DNA from: Elusimicrobia bacterium CG1_02_56_21
Lineage (GTDB): Bacteria > Elusimicrobiota > Elusimicrobia > Elusimicrobiales > UBA9959
Reading direction: 5' to 3'
NCBI GenBank assembly: GCA_001871115.1
Contig: MNUR01000008.1
Location: 1-64,000, forward strand
DNA: 64,000 bases
Made by a program: the position numbers and the translations under genes. Positions 52,684 to 60,637 of this stretch are shown here, one piece after another (position 1 is the stretch's first letter; every line of letters starts with the position of its first letter). Below the pieces are notes generated by a model that searched no databases, was not told the origin of the DNA, and saw nothing but the letters and a program-made list of their open reading frames with translations.

Positions 52684-53883
52684 TCAGTGTTGATGCGGCT
52701 CGCAGGCTTCCGTACCGAACAGGGGCTTCCCGTCGGCAAAAGGCGAGATAGAACGCAGGCGCTCTATTATGGGCGGAAATTCCTTTATTATATAGTCCAC
52801 TTCTTCCTGCGTATTGTAGACGCTGAGGGAGAAGCGTATAGAACCGTGCGCATAGGTCTGGGGCACGGCCATGGACATAAGCACATGCGAGGGCTCCAGG
52901 GAGCCCGAGGTGCACGCTGAACCGGAAGAGGCGCAGATGCCCTTCTCGCTTATCATAAGCAAAATGGACTCGCCTTCTATATATTCAAAGCTGATATTGG
53001 TGGTATTGGGCAGGCGGAGCGCGCCACCGCCGTTCACGCGGGAATTGGGGATCTTCAGGAGGCCGGCTTCGAGGCGGTCGCGCAGTGCTTTTACGTAGGT
53101 GTTCTCTTTTTCGAGGTTGGCCGCGGCCAGTTCGGCGGCTTTACCTATGCCGGCGATATAAGGCACGTTCTCGGTGCCGGCGCGGCGGCCGTGCTCCTGG
53201 TGGCCGCCCATCAGGAAAGGGGCGAAGCGGGAGCCTTTGCGGACGTAGAGTACGCCTATGCCTTTGGGGGCGTGGAGTTTGTGGCCGGAAAGGGAGAGGT
53301 AATCTATCTTGGCGTCTTTGAGGTTTATGGGGAGTTTGCCCACGGCCTGTACGGCGTCGGTGTGGAACAGGGCGCCTTTGGCGTGGGTGATGCGGGCGGC
53401 TTCTTCCACGGGGCAGATGACGCCGGTCTCGTTATTGGCCCACATGATGGAGACCAGCAGGGTTTCGGGGGTGAGGGCGACTTTGAGGTCTTCCAGGTTT
53501 ATCTGGCCTGTGCTGTCCACGGGCAGATAGCTGATCCGGTAGCCCTGGGATTCGAGGAATTTGCAGACATTGAGGACGGCGGGGTGCTCGACCTTGGTGG
53601 TGATGATATGTTTCTTGTCGGGGAAGGCGCGCACGGCCGACCAGAGGGCGGTGGAATCGGACTCGGTTCCGCAGCTGGTGAAAATTATTTCCCCGGGCTC
53701 GGCGCCCAGGAGTTTGGCCACGCGCTCGCGGGCGAGGTCCAGGTATTTCTGGTTGGCGCCGCCGAAGAAGTGCATGCTGGACGGGTTGCCGTAGAGCTCA
53801 TTAAAGAAGGGCTCCATCTCTTTGGCCACTTCGGGGGCCACGCGGCTGGTGGCATTATTGTCGAAATAATAGACTTTTTCCAT
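52684..53883 (-). CDS. nifS: Cysteine desulfurase, NifS/IscS class
   Basis: 399 residues from ATG 53883, with GGAGG 7 bases before; the frame's upstream extension crosses the structured repeat and is not coding. Starts VYYFDNNATSRVAPEVAKEM; HPAVLNVC (cofactor-stacking His); MWANNETGVICP; PLP lysine in LSLSGHKLHAPKGIGVLYV; RAGTENVPYIAGIG; catalytic Cys in ASSGSACTSGSLEPSHVL (group I loop). Supplies sulfur to NifU for Fe-S assembly. Forms an operon with nifU, but a 318-base gap separates them. Confidence 0.93.
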   Translation of the reverse strand: MEKVYYFDNNATSRVAPEVAKEMEPFFNELYGNPSSMHFFGGANQKYLDLARERVAKLLGAEPGEIIFTSCGTESDSTALWSAVRAFPDKKHIITTKVEHPAVLNVCKFLESQGYRISYLPVDSTGQINLEDLKVALTPETLLVSIMWANNETGVICPVEEAARITHAKGALFHTDAVQAVGKLPINLKDAKIDYLSLSGHKLHAPKGIGVLYVRKGSRFAPFLMGGHQEHGRRAGTENVPYIAGIGKAAELAAANLEKENTYVKALRDRLEAGLLKIPNSRVNGGGALRLPNTTNISFEYIEGESILLMISEKGICASSGSACTSGSLEPSHVLMSMAVPQTYAHGSIRFSLSVYNTQEEVDYIIKEFPPIIERLRSISPFADGKPLFGTEACEPHQH

Positions 53884-53946
53884 ATAGATATCCTCCACAG
53901 GGGAACTGCACCGCGAGGAGCCCAGTCGGGGCCTACCGCGCCGGGC

Positions 53947-54040
53947 GGAACGCAAAACGCGCTCGGCCACACCGTGGCCTCGCTCCGTGTTCGCCCGCCG
54001 GACTATGCAGCCGGCGGGCTCTCCGAGGGTTTTGCTAACC
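53947..54040. repeat. Structured intergenic repeat element, copy 2
   Basis: Matches 41287-41381 with one gap. GGAACGCAAAAC opens it and GGTTTTGCTAACC closes it (GCAAAAC pairs with GTTTTGC). Hairpins GGCCAC-acc-GTGGCC (53965-53979) and GCCCGCCGG...CCGGCGGGC (53993-54001 / 54011-54019). In the latter stem the last pair is G-C here and C-G in copy 1, a compensatory change. The loop keeps TATGCA. Confidence 0.75.
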
Positions 54041-54077
54041 TGCCCGCCGCGGTCTCCCCTCCACTGCCTTAATATCA

Positions 54078-54193
54078 GTCCGAACATACGGACGGACGGG
54101 GCTTTGTTCCGAACGCCCTTGGGGAGGGGGCCCCGCTTCAGGGGGAACCGCGCAACGGTTCCCTGCAGTCCGGGCGGGCGGAATAAAGCCCCG
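54078..54193. repeat. Second structured block in the nifU-nifS gap
   Basis: Outer arms CGGGGCTTTGTTCCG (54097-54111) and CGGAATAAAGCCCCG (54179-54193), 14 of 15 paired; inside, GGGGGCCCCGC and a perfect hairpin GGGAACCG-cgcaa-CGGTTCCC (54143-54163); a small hairpin GTCCG-aacata-CGGAC (54078-54093) precedes it. Same internal order as 25584-25694. Confidence 0.65.
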
Positions 54194-54201
54194 GGCGACC
54201 C

Positions 54202-55035
54202 TTACTCCGCTTCTATCTCTATGGCGGGATCGACGCGCTCCCGCAGTTCTTTTTCTACTACGTTCTTGAGCGTGGCGCCGGAGGAGGCGCAGCCGTGGCA
54301 CATGCCGAGGAAGCGGAGTTTTACTTTCTGGCCCTGTATGTCCACCAGTTCCATCCAGCCGCCGTCGGCTTTAAGCCTGGGATTTATCTCTTCGGCCAGG
54401 ACTTTCTCTATTATCTTTATCTTCTCCACCACGGTCATTTTGTCGAATTTTTTGTGCTCGGCTTCGGCCCAGTAATCTTTAATTATTTTTTCTATCTCTC
54501 CGTGGCACTGCCTGCAGCCGCCGCCGGCTTTAGTGAAGTTGGTGACTTCTTCAATGGTATGGAGGTTATTGAGCTTTATGGCTTTGCGGATTACGGATTC
54601 GGTGACGCTGAAACATTTGCAGACTATCTTTTCGGCCTGGCCGATGATGATCTTTTCGGCTTTGGCGCCGCGGTAGTTCTTTATTGCGGCCTCGAGGGCT
54701 TCCATGCCCATGACGGAGCAGTGCATTTTCTCTCCGGGCAGGCCGCCCAGGAAATCGGCGATCTGCTGGTTGGTGATCTTGGAGGCTTCCTCCAGGGTAA
54801 GGCCTTTCACCATCTCGGTGAGGGCCGAAGAGGAAGCGATAGCGCTGGCGCAGCCGAAGGTCTTGAATTTAGCGTCTATGATCTTATCGGCGGCTTTGTC
54901 TATTTTAAGGGTAAGCTTGAGGGCGTCGCCGCAGACTATGCTGCCTATCTCGCCTACGCCGTCGGGGTTTTCTATTTCCCCCACGTTCTTTGGGTTTTTA
55001 AAATGTTCGAATACTTTATCGGTATAGTTCCACAT
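54202..55035 (-). CDS. nifU: NifU Fe-S cluster scaffold (three-domain)
   Basis: 277 residues from ATG 55035 (GAGGA 5-6 bases before); the extension to 55203 is rejected. IscU-like domain with scaffold cysteines C35, C62 and C106; central BFD-like [2Fe-2S] domain with C139, C141, C174 and C177; C-terminal Nfu domain with C246xxC249 (MCHGCASS). This is the full NifU layout known from nitrogen fixers and many anaerobes such as Epsilonproteobacteria, where NIF proteins serve general Fe-S assembly. No nitrogenase gene is in the window, so a housekeeping role is likely. Confidence 0.95.
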   Translation of the reverse strand: MWNYTDKVFEHFKNPKNVGEIENPDGVGEIGSIVCGDALKLTLKIDKAADKIIDAKFKTFGCASAIASSSALTEMVKGLTLEEASKITNQQIADFLGGLPGEKMHCSVMGMEALEAAIKNYRGAKAEKIIIGQAEKIVCKCFSVTESVIRKAIKLNNLHTIEEVTNFTKAGGGCRQCHGEIEKIIKDYWAEAEHKKFDKMTVVEKIKIIEKVLAEEINPRLKADGGWMELVDIQGQKVKLRFLGMCHGCASSGATLKNVVEKELRERVDPAIEIEAE

Positions 55036-55138
55036 ATTTTTCCTCAGTTCGACGCTCTTTATGCGCTCCGGCAGGATTTGGCGCTTTGCAGGCCGCAGCT
55101 GCCTGTAACTATAGTCTATTAAATCCCACCCCGCAGGT

Positions 55139-56161
55139 TCAACCGGCCGGGGCGGCGCTTTTTTTACCCAGGAGACCCCTGGCCAGTTTAAGCGAATGAT
55201 CAACCACGGACAGCGCGGCCTCCGGAGCGGTATAATAGCCGCTGGTGCGCGAGGTCTTCTGGCGCACCACTATAATATCCACTTCCCCGGACCTGCCGGG
55301 CTCATATTCTATCCCGGTCATACCCTTGCCCGTCAAAGAACCCAGAAGGCCGCCCAAAAATGTTGTTTCGGGCTGCGCGGCAAACTCCTCCCAGCCGCTA
55401 AGGAGCCCGGAACCGGCCTTGGCTATCAGTACGCAATAGAGATACGGGAAATCCTTACCCTGTACGCTGTTTATAGAAAGCTGCACCTGCAGTCCGTAGA
55501 ATTCTTTGGGCGCGCCTACAAGCTTCACCATCAGCCTGGCATCCTCCGGTTCCTTGCCGCCTTTCGCCGTGGTTGCGAGCGCAAGGAGGGGCTGCACCTG
55601 TACGTCACTGGGCGCGTTCAGGGCCTTCATAACTTTTTGCAGCATGCCGATCTTTATTATCAGGCGGTCTTTCCTGAGGTAGCCCCTGGTACCGATGAAC
55701 CACATAGGGAGCAGAACTACCGCCGCATCCAGCCCGAAAAATATCCAGTAGCCCGCGGGGAAGCGAAAGAAGCTGTCGGCAATATTGTAAGCCACGAAGC
55801 AGACAAAGCCGGCAGCTATGAACCCAAGCATCCCGCTTGTGCTGGTCCCGTCAAAAAAATCCTCGTCCCAGGCGCGCAGCTGCTCCGCCTTCATGGAGAC
55901 TTTAGTGTAGGCGTCGGGAGTTACTTTCTCCCAGGACTCTTCGCCGGTTTTTTTGGGAGAGGCGTCATAGCCGGAATTTACTCCGAGAACCAGGCCGGCC
56001 AGCAGCAGGGCGAAACCGGGCCAGAAGCCTATGGTCACCTGCATCCCCAGCCCCGCCGCCAGCAGCATAACCACCAGCGCCATGCGCTGCCTGTACGGCA
56101 GGCTCCTGGCTGCGAAGAATTTTATTTCCCCGTCTTTCTCCCGCGGCGGCAATACGCTCAT
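55139..56161 (-). CDS. Membrane protein in the radical SAM operon, unknown
   Basis: 340 residues from ATG 56161, which overlaps the radical SAM stop by 4 bases with GGAGG before it. Four membrane helices: two close together (MALVVMLLAAGLGMQVTIGF; FALLLAGLVLGV) and two more (GMLGFIAAGFVCFVAYNIAD; YWIFFGLDAAVVLLPMWFIG). The C-terminal half (about 170-340) is soluble alpha/beta, with VQVQPLLALATTAKGGKEPE, YGLQVQLSINSVQGKDFPYL and GEVDIIVVRQKTSRTSGYYT. I recognise no family. Tight coupling to the radical SAM gene suggests it belongs to the same system. Confidence 0.75.
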   Translation of the reverse strand: MSVLPPREKDGEIKFFAARSLPYRQRMALVVMLLAAGLGMQVTIGFWPGFALLLAGLVLGVNSGYDASPKKTGEESWEKVTPDAYTKVSMKAEQLRAWDEDFFDGTSTSGMLGFIAAGFVCFVAYNIADSFFRFPAGYWIFFGLDAAVVLLPMWFIGTRGYLRKDRLIIKIGMLQKVMKALNAPSDVQVQPLLALATTAKGGKEPEDARLMVKLVGAPKEFYGLQVQLSINSVQGKDFPYLYCVLIAKAGSGLLSGWEEFAAQPETTFLGGLLGSLTGKGMTGIEYEPGRSGEVDIIVVRQKTSRTSGYYTAPEAALSVVDHSLKLARGLLGKKSAAPAG

Positions 56162-57507
56162 TCTGTCCTCCCCTGCGCGGACGCCGCTTCCAGCAGTTCC
56201 GCATACCCTGTTTTCTCCCAATAAAGCGGGCAGCCCCCGTTGCAGACGGCCAGGTACTGGCAGGCGCGGCATTTTTCGTGGGCGAATTTTTTATCCCTGA
56301 ACCAGGCGAAATCTTCGCGGGCCCAGAGTTTTTTAAAGTTTCCGCTCTCCCGCAGCAGGTTCCCCATCGGCTTCGGGTAGCTGGAACAGGGCAGCACGTC
56401 CCCGTTGGGGGCCACGCTCAGGAGGCCGTCGCAGGCGGCGCAGCCCTTATTTCCCAGCCCGCTGGTTATGGGGTTAAAGATGCAGATAGGCGTAGGCGAA
56501 TACCACATGAATTCAAGGCCCCGTTTTACGGCCATGTCCTTTACCCGCTCCACCAGCGGGCCGGCTTCGCTGTAAGAGACAAAGGTCTCGTCGTAATTTT
56601 TACCGGCTGAGCCTACCGGCATAAGCAGGTTCATTGAAAATTTTTTAAGCCCGATGCTCTTTACCAGGTCCAATATGCCTTCCAACCGGTCCTTATTCAG
56701 GGCCGAAACCGTGGTATTGGTATGCACGCGGATGCCGGCCTTCATTATATTCTCTATGCCTTTAAGCGTGCGCTCAAAAGCGCCCGGGCAGCCGGCGATC
56801 TTGTCATGTTCCAAGGCATGCCCGGCCTCTATGCTCACCTGGGAGGAATCCAGGCCGGCTCCCGCAAGTTTTTTAACCGTTTCTTCCGTGGCCAGCGTCC
56901 CGTTGGTAATAAGGTTGGCCCACATCCCGAGCCCCTTGGCATGCGCCACCAGCTCCGGTATCTCGGGCCTGAGCAGCGGTTCCCCGCCCGTAAAACTCAC
57001 GGATGGGACCTCCGCCTCTTCTTTTATAATGTTCAGTATTCTCTTCAGGTCTTCCGCGGGGAGGTCCGGGTGCTGCTCGTCCTTGCGGCAGCCGCAGGCG
57101 GCGTAACAGAAGCGGCAGGCCAGATTGCAGCGGTAGGTAAGCGCTATTTCGCTGAGCACCGGCAGGCTATTATGGCCCAGGGCGAATTCTTTGGTTTCCA
57201 CGGCTTTGCGCTCTTCCCTCTCTTTATAGCAGCCTTTCAGCAGGGCCATGAGGTCGCGGAAAAAATAGTACATATCCAGGGAGACTCGCTCCCTTTGCGC
57301 CCCGGGGTATTTTTCCACGACGGAGACGGCGCTGCCGCCTTCAAAGAGGAATTTCAGGATCTTTACGCCCTGCGGGTTAAGCTTGTGGGTCTGATTCGGG
57401 ATCTTTATGAGCAGCGAGTCGGCCTCGCGCACGCGCACATACGGCTTTATGCGCGCGGCATAGCCGTCTATCCAGTCCACCCTCTTTACCCAATCCCTCT
57501 TATCCAT
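56158..57507 (-). CDS. Radical SAM/SPASM maturase with N-terminal PqqD-like domain
   Basis: 449 residues. Residues about 28-95 (LLIKIPNQTHKLNPQGVKIL, then FLFEGGSAVSVVEKY) have the PqqD/RRE pattern that binds leader peptides of RiPP substrates. Core radical SAM domain: ALTYRCNLACRFCYAAC with C127, C131 and C134, plus SFTGGEPLLRPEI and LITNGTLAT. SPASM domain for two auxiliary clusters: GCAACDGLLSVAPNGDVLPC and CRACQYLAVCNGGCPLYW. Such enzymes make thioether, C-C or other crosslinks in peptides. GGAAATGG start context. The preceding gene encodes a protein with a Cys-His repeat tail, the obvious candidate substrate. Confidence 0.88.
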   Translation of the reverse strand: MDKRDWVKRVDWIDGYAARIKPYVRVREADSLLIKIPNQTHKLNPQGVKILKFLFEGGSAVSVVEKYPGAQRERVSLDMYYFFRDLMALLKGCYKEREERKAVETKEFALGHNSLPVLSEIALTYRCNLACRFCYAACGCRKDEQHPDLPAEDLKRILNIIKEEAEVPSVSFTGGEPLLRPEIPELVAHAKGLGMWANLITNGTLATEETVKKLAGAGLDSSQVSIEAGHALEHDKIAGCPGAFERTLKGIENIMKAGIRVHTNTTVSALNKDRLEGILDLVKSIGLKKFSMNLLMPVGSAGKNYDETFVSYSEAGPLVERVKDMAVKRGLEFMWYSPTPICIFNPITSGLGNKGCAACDGLLSVAPNGDVLPCSSYPKPMGNLLRESGNFKKLWAREDFAWFRDKKFAHEKCRACQYLAVCNGGCPLYWEKTGYAELLEAASAQGRTE

Positions 57508-57521
57508 TTCCTCTCTCTTGA

Positions 57522-57546
57522 TCTTCGATTCCCGATTCCCGATAGT
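57522..57546 (-). repeat. Post-stop repeat between the Cys-repeat gene and the radical SAM gene
   Basis: Minus strand ATCGGGAATCGGGAATCGAA, starting a few bases after the TAA of the Cys-repeat gene. Confidence 0.55.
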
Positions 57547-57547
57547 T

Positions 57548-59227
57548 TTAATGCCCGCTGCTCACGCAGGCCGAATGGCAGGCGCCGTGGCAGGCTGAGT
57601 GACAGGCGGAATGGCAGGCCGAGTGGCAGGCGTCATGGCAGGCGGAATGGCAGGCGTCATGGCAGGCGGAGTTTACAAAAGCTCCCTCATAGCACATCTT
57701 GGAAGTGCGGAAAGAGTCGAAACCGGCGCCCAGCTCCGCCGGCAGGGCCGCCTTCAACCCGTCCCCGGCCTTTACCGCGCTGTCAAAAGCCCGGTTATCG
57801 TAATTATGAAAATGACGATGATAGCCGCCCCAGTAATACCCGTTATCAGTGGCCAGGTCAGCCTGCCCGCGGGCGTCCACCTGGCCGCGATAGTATTTAC
57901 GCGTAGCGTCCAGGTCGCAATCCCACAGCTTCTGCTCCAGGCCGGCGCCAAGGGTCTTAAGCGCGCTTTCCGCCGCGGCCTGGTCCAAAGTCCCGTCCGG
58001 GGTTATCGCGGAAAGCAGCGCCGTTTCATAAGGGTCATTGCTGGTCTTTATGCCGGGCTGGCGCTCAACGGCCAGAGGGGAGTAGCCTTTAACCCTCAAA
58101 ACTCCTTTGCGCTCCATATTAGCCACCATAAGCCCAAGCATCTCCGGCAGCGGCAGCCCCAGAAGCACGCCCGCTTCTACCGGGCTGAGGTTTTTTACTA
58201 TTTTGCCGGGAACACGGAAACTGCTTACCTGCGCTTTAGGCGCGGCCCACTCCGTGCCGTCCCAATTGACGGCCGAGATCCCGGCCTGAGCCGTCAGCAT
58301 TGAGTTATGCTTTATGGTCATTATAAAGAACGGGGCAACAATAAAGAGTACGGAAAGGATCATCACCAGGTAAATAGACTCACCCCGGTTTACCGGCAGC
58401 CGGGCCAGGATGCTGCCCGGGAAATAGCGGTTCATATAGTACTTTTCCTGCGCCGGAATATACTTGGTGGCTTTGGGCGCGCCCTTGGTCAGGCTGCCGT
58501 AAGCCATAGTATTCAGGGAGAATGCTGCCGCGTCCAGGTAAACCTGCACCTGGAAATGATACCGGCTTTCCAGGGATTTGCGGAAGAACCGAACGCTGAA
58601 AACATCCTTGCCGTCCGCGCTCTTGACGGCGGGATAATCTATGGAATACCGCTCGTTCACAAACTTTTCCGTGCGAAAGCCCAGCTTCTCCAGAACTGCA
58701 CCGTCCACGGGCAGGGAAGCGGGCGCTACCGGGAAGCGGACAACCAGCGCCTGGTGGTCCAGGGGGTCGTCCCACTGTACCGGGGACCAGTTGAACACGG
58801 CCAGGCGAGCGTCCCCGGCCATAGTCTGGGTCAGGTTGCCGGAGGCCTGGAGATCGGCGGCGTAGCGGAAAAAATACGTGACCTCGCCGCTGTTTATAGC
58901 CCGGCCCCCGGCCAGGATGATGTCGTATTTCTTTTCCGAGATCTTATTTATCTCCAGCGGGTACCTGTTGCCGGAAGAGTCCAGGGCGTAAGCGCGCTCA
59001 TAGTCGAACACAGGGGTTTCCTGGAAGCCCTCGAAATAAAAACCGTGCAGAGCCCCACCCTGCCCGGTCCACCTGACCGCGTAAGAGATCTGCGCTTTGC
59101 CGTCTTTGTCCAGCACGGCCTCGGTCTCCACCCAGTTCATCTTAAACCCACCGGCCAAAGCCGGGCGGGCAGCGCAGGCCAGGGCCAGCGCTATAGCAGT
59201 AAAGATCAATGCGATATTCTTTTTCAT
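57548..59227 (-). CDS. DUF2207-like membrane protein ending in Ala-Cys-His repeats
   Basis: 559 residues. Signal peptide (1-25), a DUF2207-like beta domain outside (about 30-275: VETEAVLDKDGKAQISYAVR, RYAADLQASGNLTQTM, FNWSPVQWDDPLDH), one membrane helix (284-305, SIYLVMILSVLFIVAPFFIM) and a cytoplasmic domain (LSPVEAGVLLGLPLPEMLGL, GVLRVKGY). A His/Tyr-rich patch (464-477: YYWGGYHRHFHNY) precedes a tail with nine Cys at exact 4-residue spacing (522-554) and His after each of the first eight. With this topology the tail lies in the cytoplasm, where a radical SAM enzyme could reach it. Known DUF2207 proteins often end in Gly-rich tails; this Cys-His form is unusual. Confidence 0.85.
   Translation of the reverse strand: MKKNIALIFTAIALALACAARPALAGGFKMNWVETEAVLDKDGKAQISYAVRWTGQGGALHGFYFEGFQETPVFDYERAYALDSSGNRYPLEINKISEKKYDIILAGGRAINSGEVTYFFRYAADLQASGNLTQTMAGDARLAVFNWSPVQWDDPLDHQALVVRFPVAPASLPVDGAVLEKLGFRTEKFVNERYSIDYPAVKSADGKDVFSVRFFRKSLESRYHFQVQVYLDAAAFSLNTMAYGSLTKGAPKATKYIPAQEKYYMNRYFPGSILARLPVNRGESIYLVMILSVLFIVAPFFIMTIKHNSMLTAQAGISAVNWDGTEWAAPKAQVSSFRVPGKIVKNLSPVEAGVLLGLPLPEMLGLMVANMERKGVLRVKGYSPLAVERQPGIKTSNDPYETALLSAITPDGTLDQAAAESALKTLGAGLEQKLWDCDLDATRKYYRGQVDARGQADLATDNGYYWGGYHRHFHNYDNRAFDSAVKAGDGLKAALPAELGAGFDSFRTSKMCYEGAFVNSACHDACHSACHDACHSACHSACHSACHGACHSACVSSGH
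57566..57667 (-). repeat. 12-bp tandem repeat encoding the ACH[S/D/G] tail
   Basis: Eight and a half copies of a 12-base unit (TGGCAGGCGGAA-like on the plus strand), each encoding Ala-Cys-His plus Ser, Asp or Gly. Third positions and the Ser/Asp/Gly codon vary, so the copies are not all recent duplicates. Confidence 0.85.
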
Positions 59228-59243
59228 CAGCTTTCCCCCGGGA

Positions 59244-59807
59244 TCATGAATGCGGCGCCGCTGCGGCCGCAGCCTGGAATTCTTTTTTCAGCGCTCCGCG
59301 GTCCATGGCCAGGGCCCACCACAGACAGAGAGCGCCGGCCAGCAGGGAGCCCACCCTGGCTATAAAAGCCGCCGCCCTTACCGCGTCGTTAAATTCGGGC
59401 GCCAGCGAAATCCCTCCGTAGAATAGCGGCCGCGGCACGGCCAGCCAGGGGAAGAGAAGAAGCAGAAGGGCCGCGGCGCTGAGCAGGTAAAGCATGTAGA
59501 CGGCCCCGCGCCTGGCCCACTCTTTTCTGCCCCATATCCCGACGGCCAGCACGAACCCCGAGACCCAGAAAAAAAAGGAAAAGGCGAAAACCAGGCGCAT
59601 ATTGCGGTAGATAAAGCCGGCCAGCGGCGGCATTTCCACGGGAACGCTGGAGCGCGCCAGCGCAAGGAAGAAAGCGGGGGTGGAAAAAACATCCAGGAAT
59701 GTCAGAATATCGAGGAAAGCCTTTGCCGCCATTACGCCGCAGACAGCGGCGGCGGCCAGCGAAAAGCCGGAAAGAACTTTGGATTTACCTTCAGGCAGCA
59801 GCTTCAT
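59244..59807 (-). CDS. Small multi-pass membrane protein at the head of the radical SAM operon
   Basis: 187 residues with four to five membrane helices: VLSGFSLAAAAVCGVMAAKA, MRLVFAFSFFFWVSGFVLAV, YMLYLLSAAALLLLLFPWLA and AFIARVGSLLAGALCLWWAL. An extracytoplasmic loop between helices 1 and 2 has LARSSVPVEMPPLAGFIYRN. No family recognised. It starts the operon, 16 bases before the Cys-repeat protein, and may assist its insertion or function. Confidence 0.7.
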   Translation of the reverse strand: MKLLPEGKSKVLSGFSLAAAAVCGVMAAKAFLDILTFLDVFSTPAFFLALARSSVPVEMPPLAGFIYRNMRLVFAFSFFFWVSGFVLAVGIWGRKEWARRGAVYMLYLLSAAALLLLLFPWLAVPRPLFYGGISLAPEFNDAVRAAAFIARVGSLLAGALCLWWALAMDRGALKKEFQAAAAAAPHS

Positions 59808-59961
59808 ATTTAACTTTGATTATATAACTTTTACAGGCAGGGGCCTCATTTTTGCCGGCTCCTCGCAAATTGCGTGTTTACCTTGCGCCCAAAAAGTTAT
59901 TTAATTGATGTACGGCGTCCAAACGCCGGTTTAATACCCAAAGATCAGCACCGGAGTCCTT

Positions 59962-60372
59962 ATGTCGGTAAAACTTATCAGGCAATACACCGTGTTCCTC
60001 CCCAATGTTCCCGGCGCGCTTTCCAAGTTCGTAGAACTGTTCGCCAACGAAGGCATTAACATCATAGGCATAGCCTCCGAAATACGCGACGACTCAGGCG
60101 TGGTCCGCGTAGCGGTAGAAGCCGACCGCAAGGTAAGTCATGTCCTCACCGGCGCCGGCTTCACCACCATAGAGACCTCCATGATCTCCCTTGAGCTGCC
60201 CGATAAACCCGGCCAGCTCCTCCACCTTACCAAAGCGCTGAGCGACCGCGGCATAAACATTACCACGGTATACGGCACCGCTATGGGCGGGTCCAGCAGC
60301 CGGCTGCTGCTCAACGCCTCGGACCCTGACCGGGCGCTGGAAGTCCTTAAAGCCGAACTCGGGATAAAATAG
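59962..60372 (+). CDS. Tandem ACT-domain protein
   Basis: 136 residues, two ACT domains: QYTVFLPNVPGALSKFVELF (first), and SLELPDKPGQLLHLTKALSD (second) with GINIIGIA and GINITTVYG after the loops. ACT pairs bind amino acids and regulate metabolic enzymes or act alone as sensors. No catalytic domain. GGAGT lies about 5 bases before the ATG. It stands alone before a terminator. Confidence 0.88.
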   Translation: MSVKLIRQYTVFLPNVPGALSKFVELFANEGINIIGIASEIRDDSGVVRVAVEADRKVSHVLTGAGFTTIETSMISLELPDKPGQLLHLTKALSDRGINITTVYGTAMGGSSSRLLLNASDPDRALEVLKAELGIK

Positions 60373-60392
60373 ACAACCTTCGCCAATAAAGA

Positions 60393-60419
60393 AACCGCCG
60401 GGCTTCCGGCGGTTTTTTT
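60393..60419 (+). terminator. Terminator of the ACT-domain gene
   Basis: AACCGCCGG-gctt... pairs with CCGGCGGTT, followed by seven T. The rest of the gap to 60637 has no gene that I can support. Confidence 0.9.
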
Positions 60420-60610
60420 ATCCCGGCGCATCGCAGTTTTATTTCTGGCCCTGGGCCGGTCTGTTATCCTGACGGTATGTATCTCGGCCGCTTTTTCAGA
60501 GCGGCATCAATGTGACGGCGGAAATGATCCCTGCCAAGAAGTTCCGTGAACCCCTGTTTGCTCATGACCTCGTGCGGCCGGCACCGGATCTTTTTTTCTT
60601 CTCTTTTCTT

Positions 60611-60636
60611 TTCTTGCTAATCCTCCAATCCTCTAT
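60611..60636 (-). repeat. Post-stop repeat after ettA (GAGGATTGGA type)
   Basis: Minus strand TATAGAGGATTGGAGGATTA then GCAAGAA, right after the ettA stop; closely matches 6217-6250 after uvrD. Confidence 0.6.
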
Positions 60637-60637
60637 A

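Noticed and set aside
53884-54087. N-terminal extension of nifS
   Set aside because: It runs through the structured repeat; ATG 53883 has GGAGG and yields the usual NifS N-terminus.
54202-55035. Part of a nitrogen-fixation cluster
   Set aside because: NifU/NifS occur, but no nif structural or cofactor genes are in the window; a general Fe-S role is more likely.
57566-57667. CRISPR-like direct repeats
   Set aside because: The 12-base units are contiguous, in frame and encode the Cys-His tail; no spacers. I saw no CRISPR array, transposase or prophage gene in the window.
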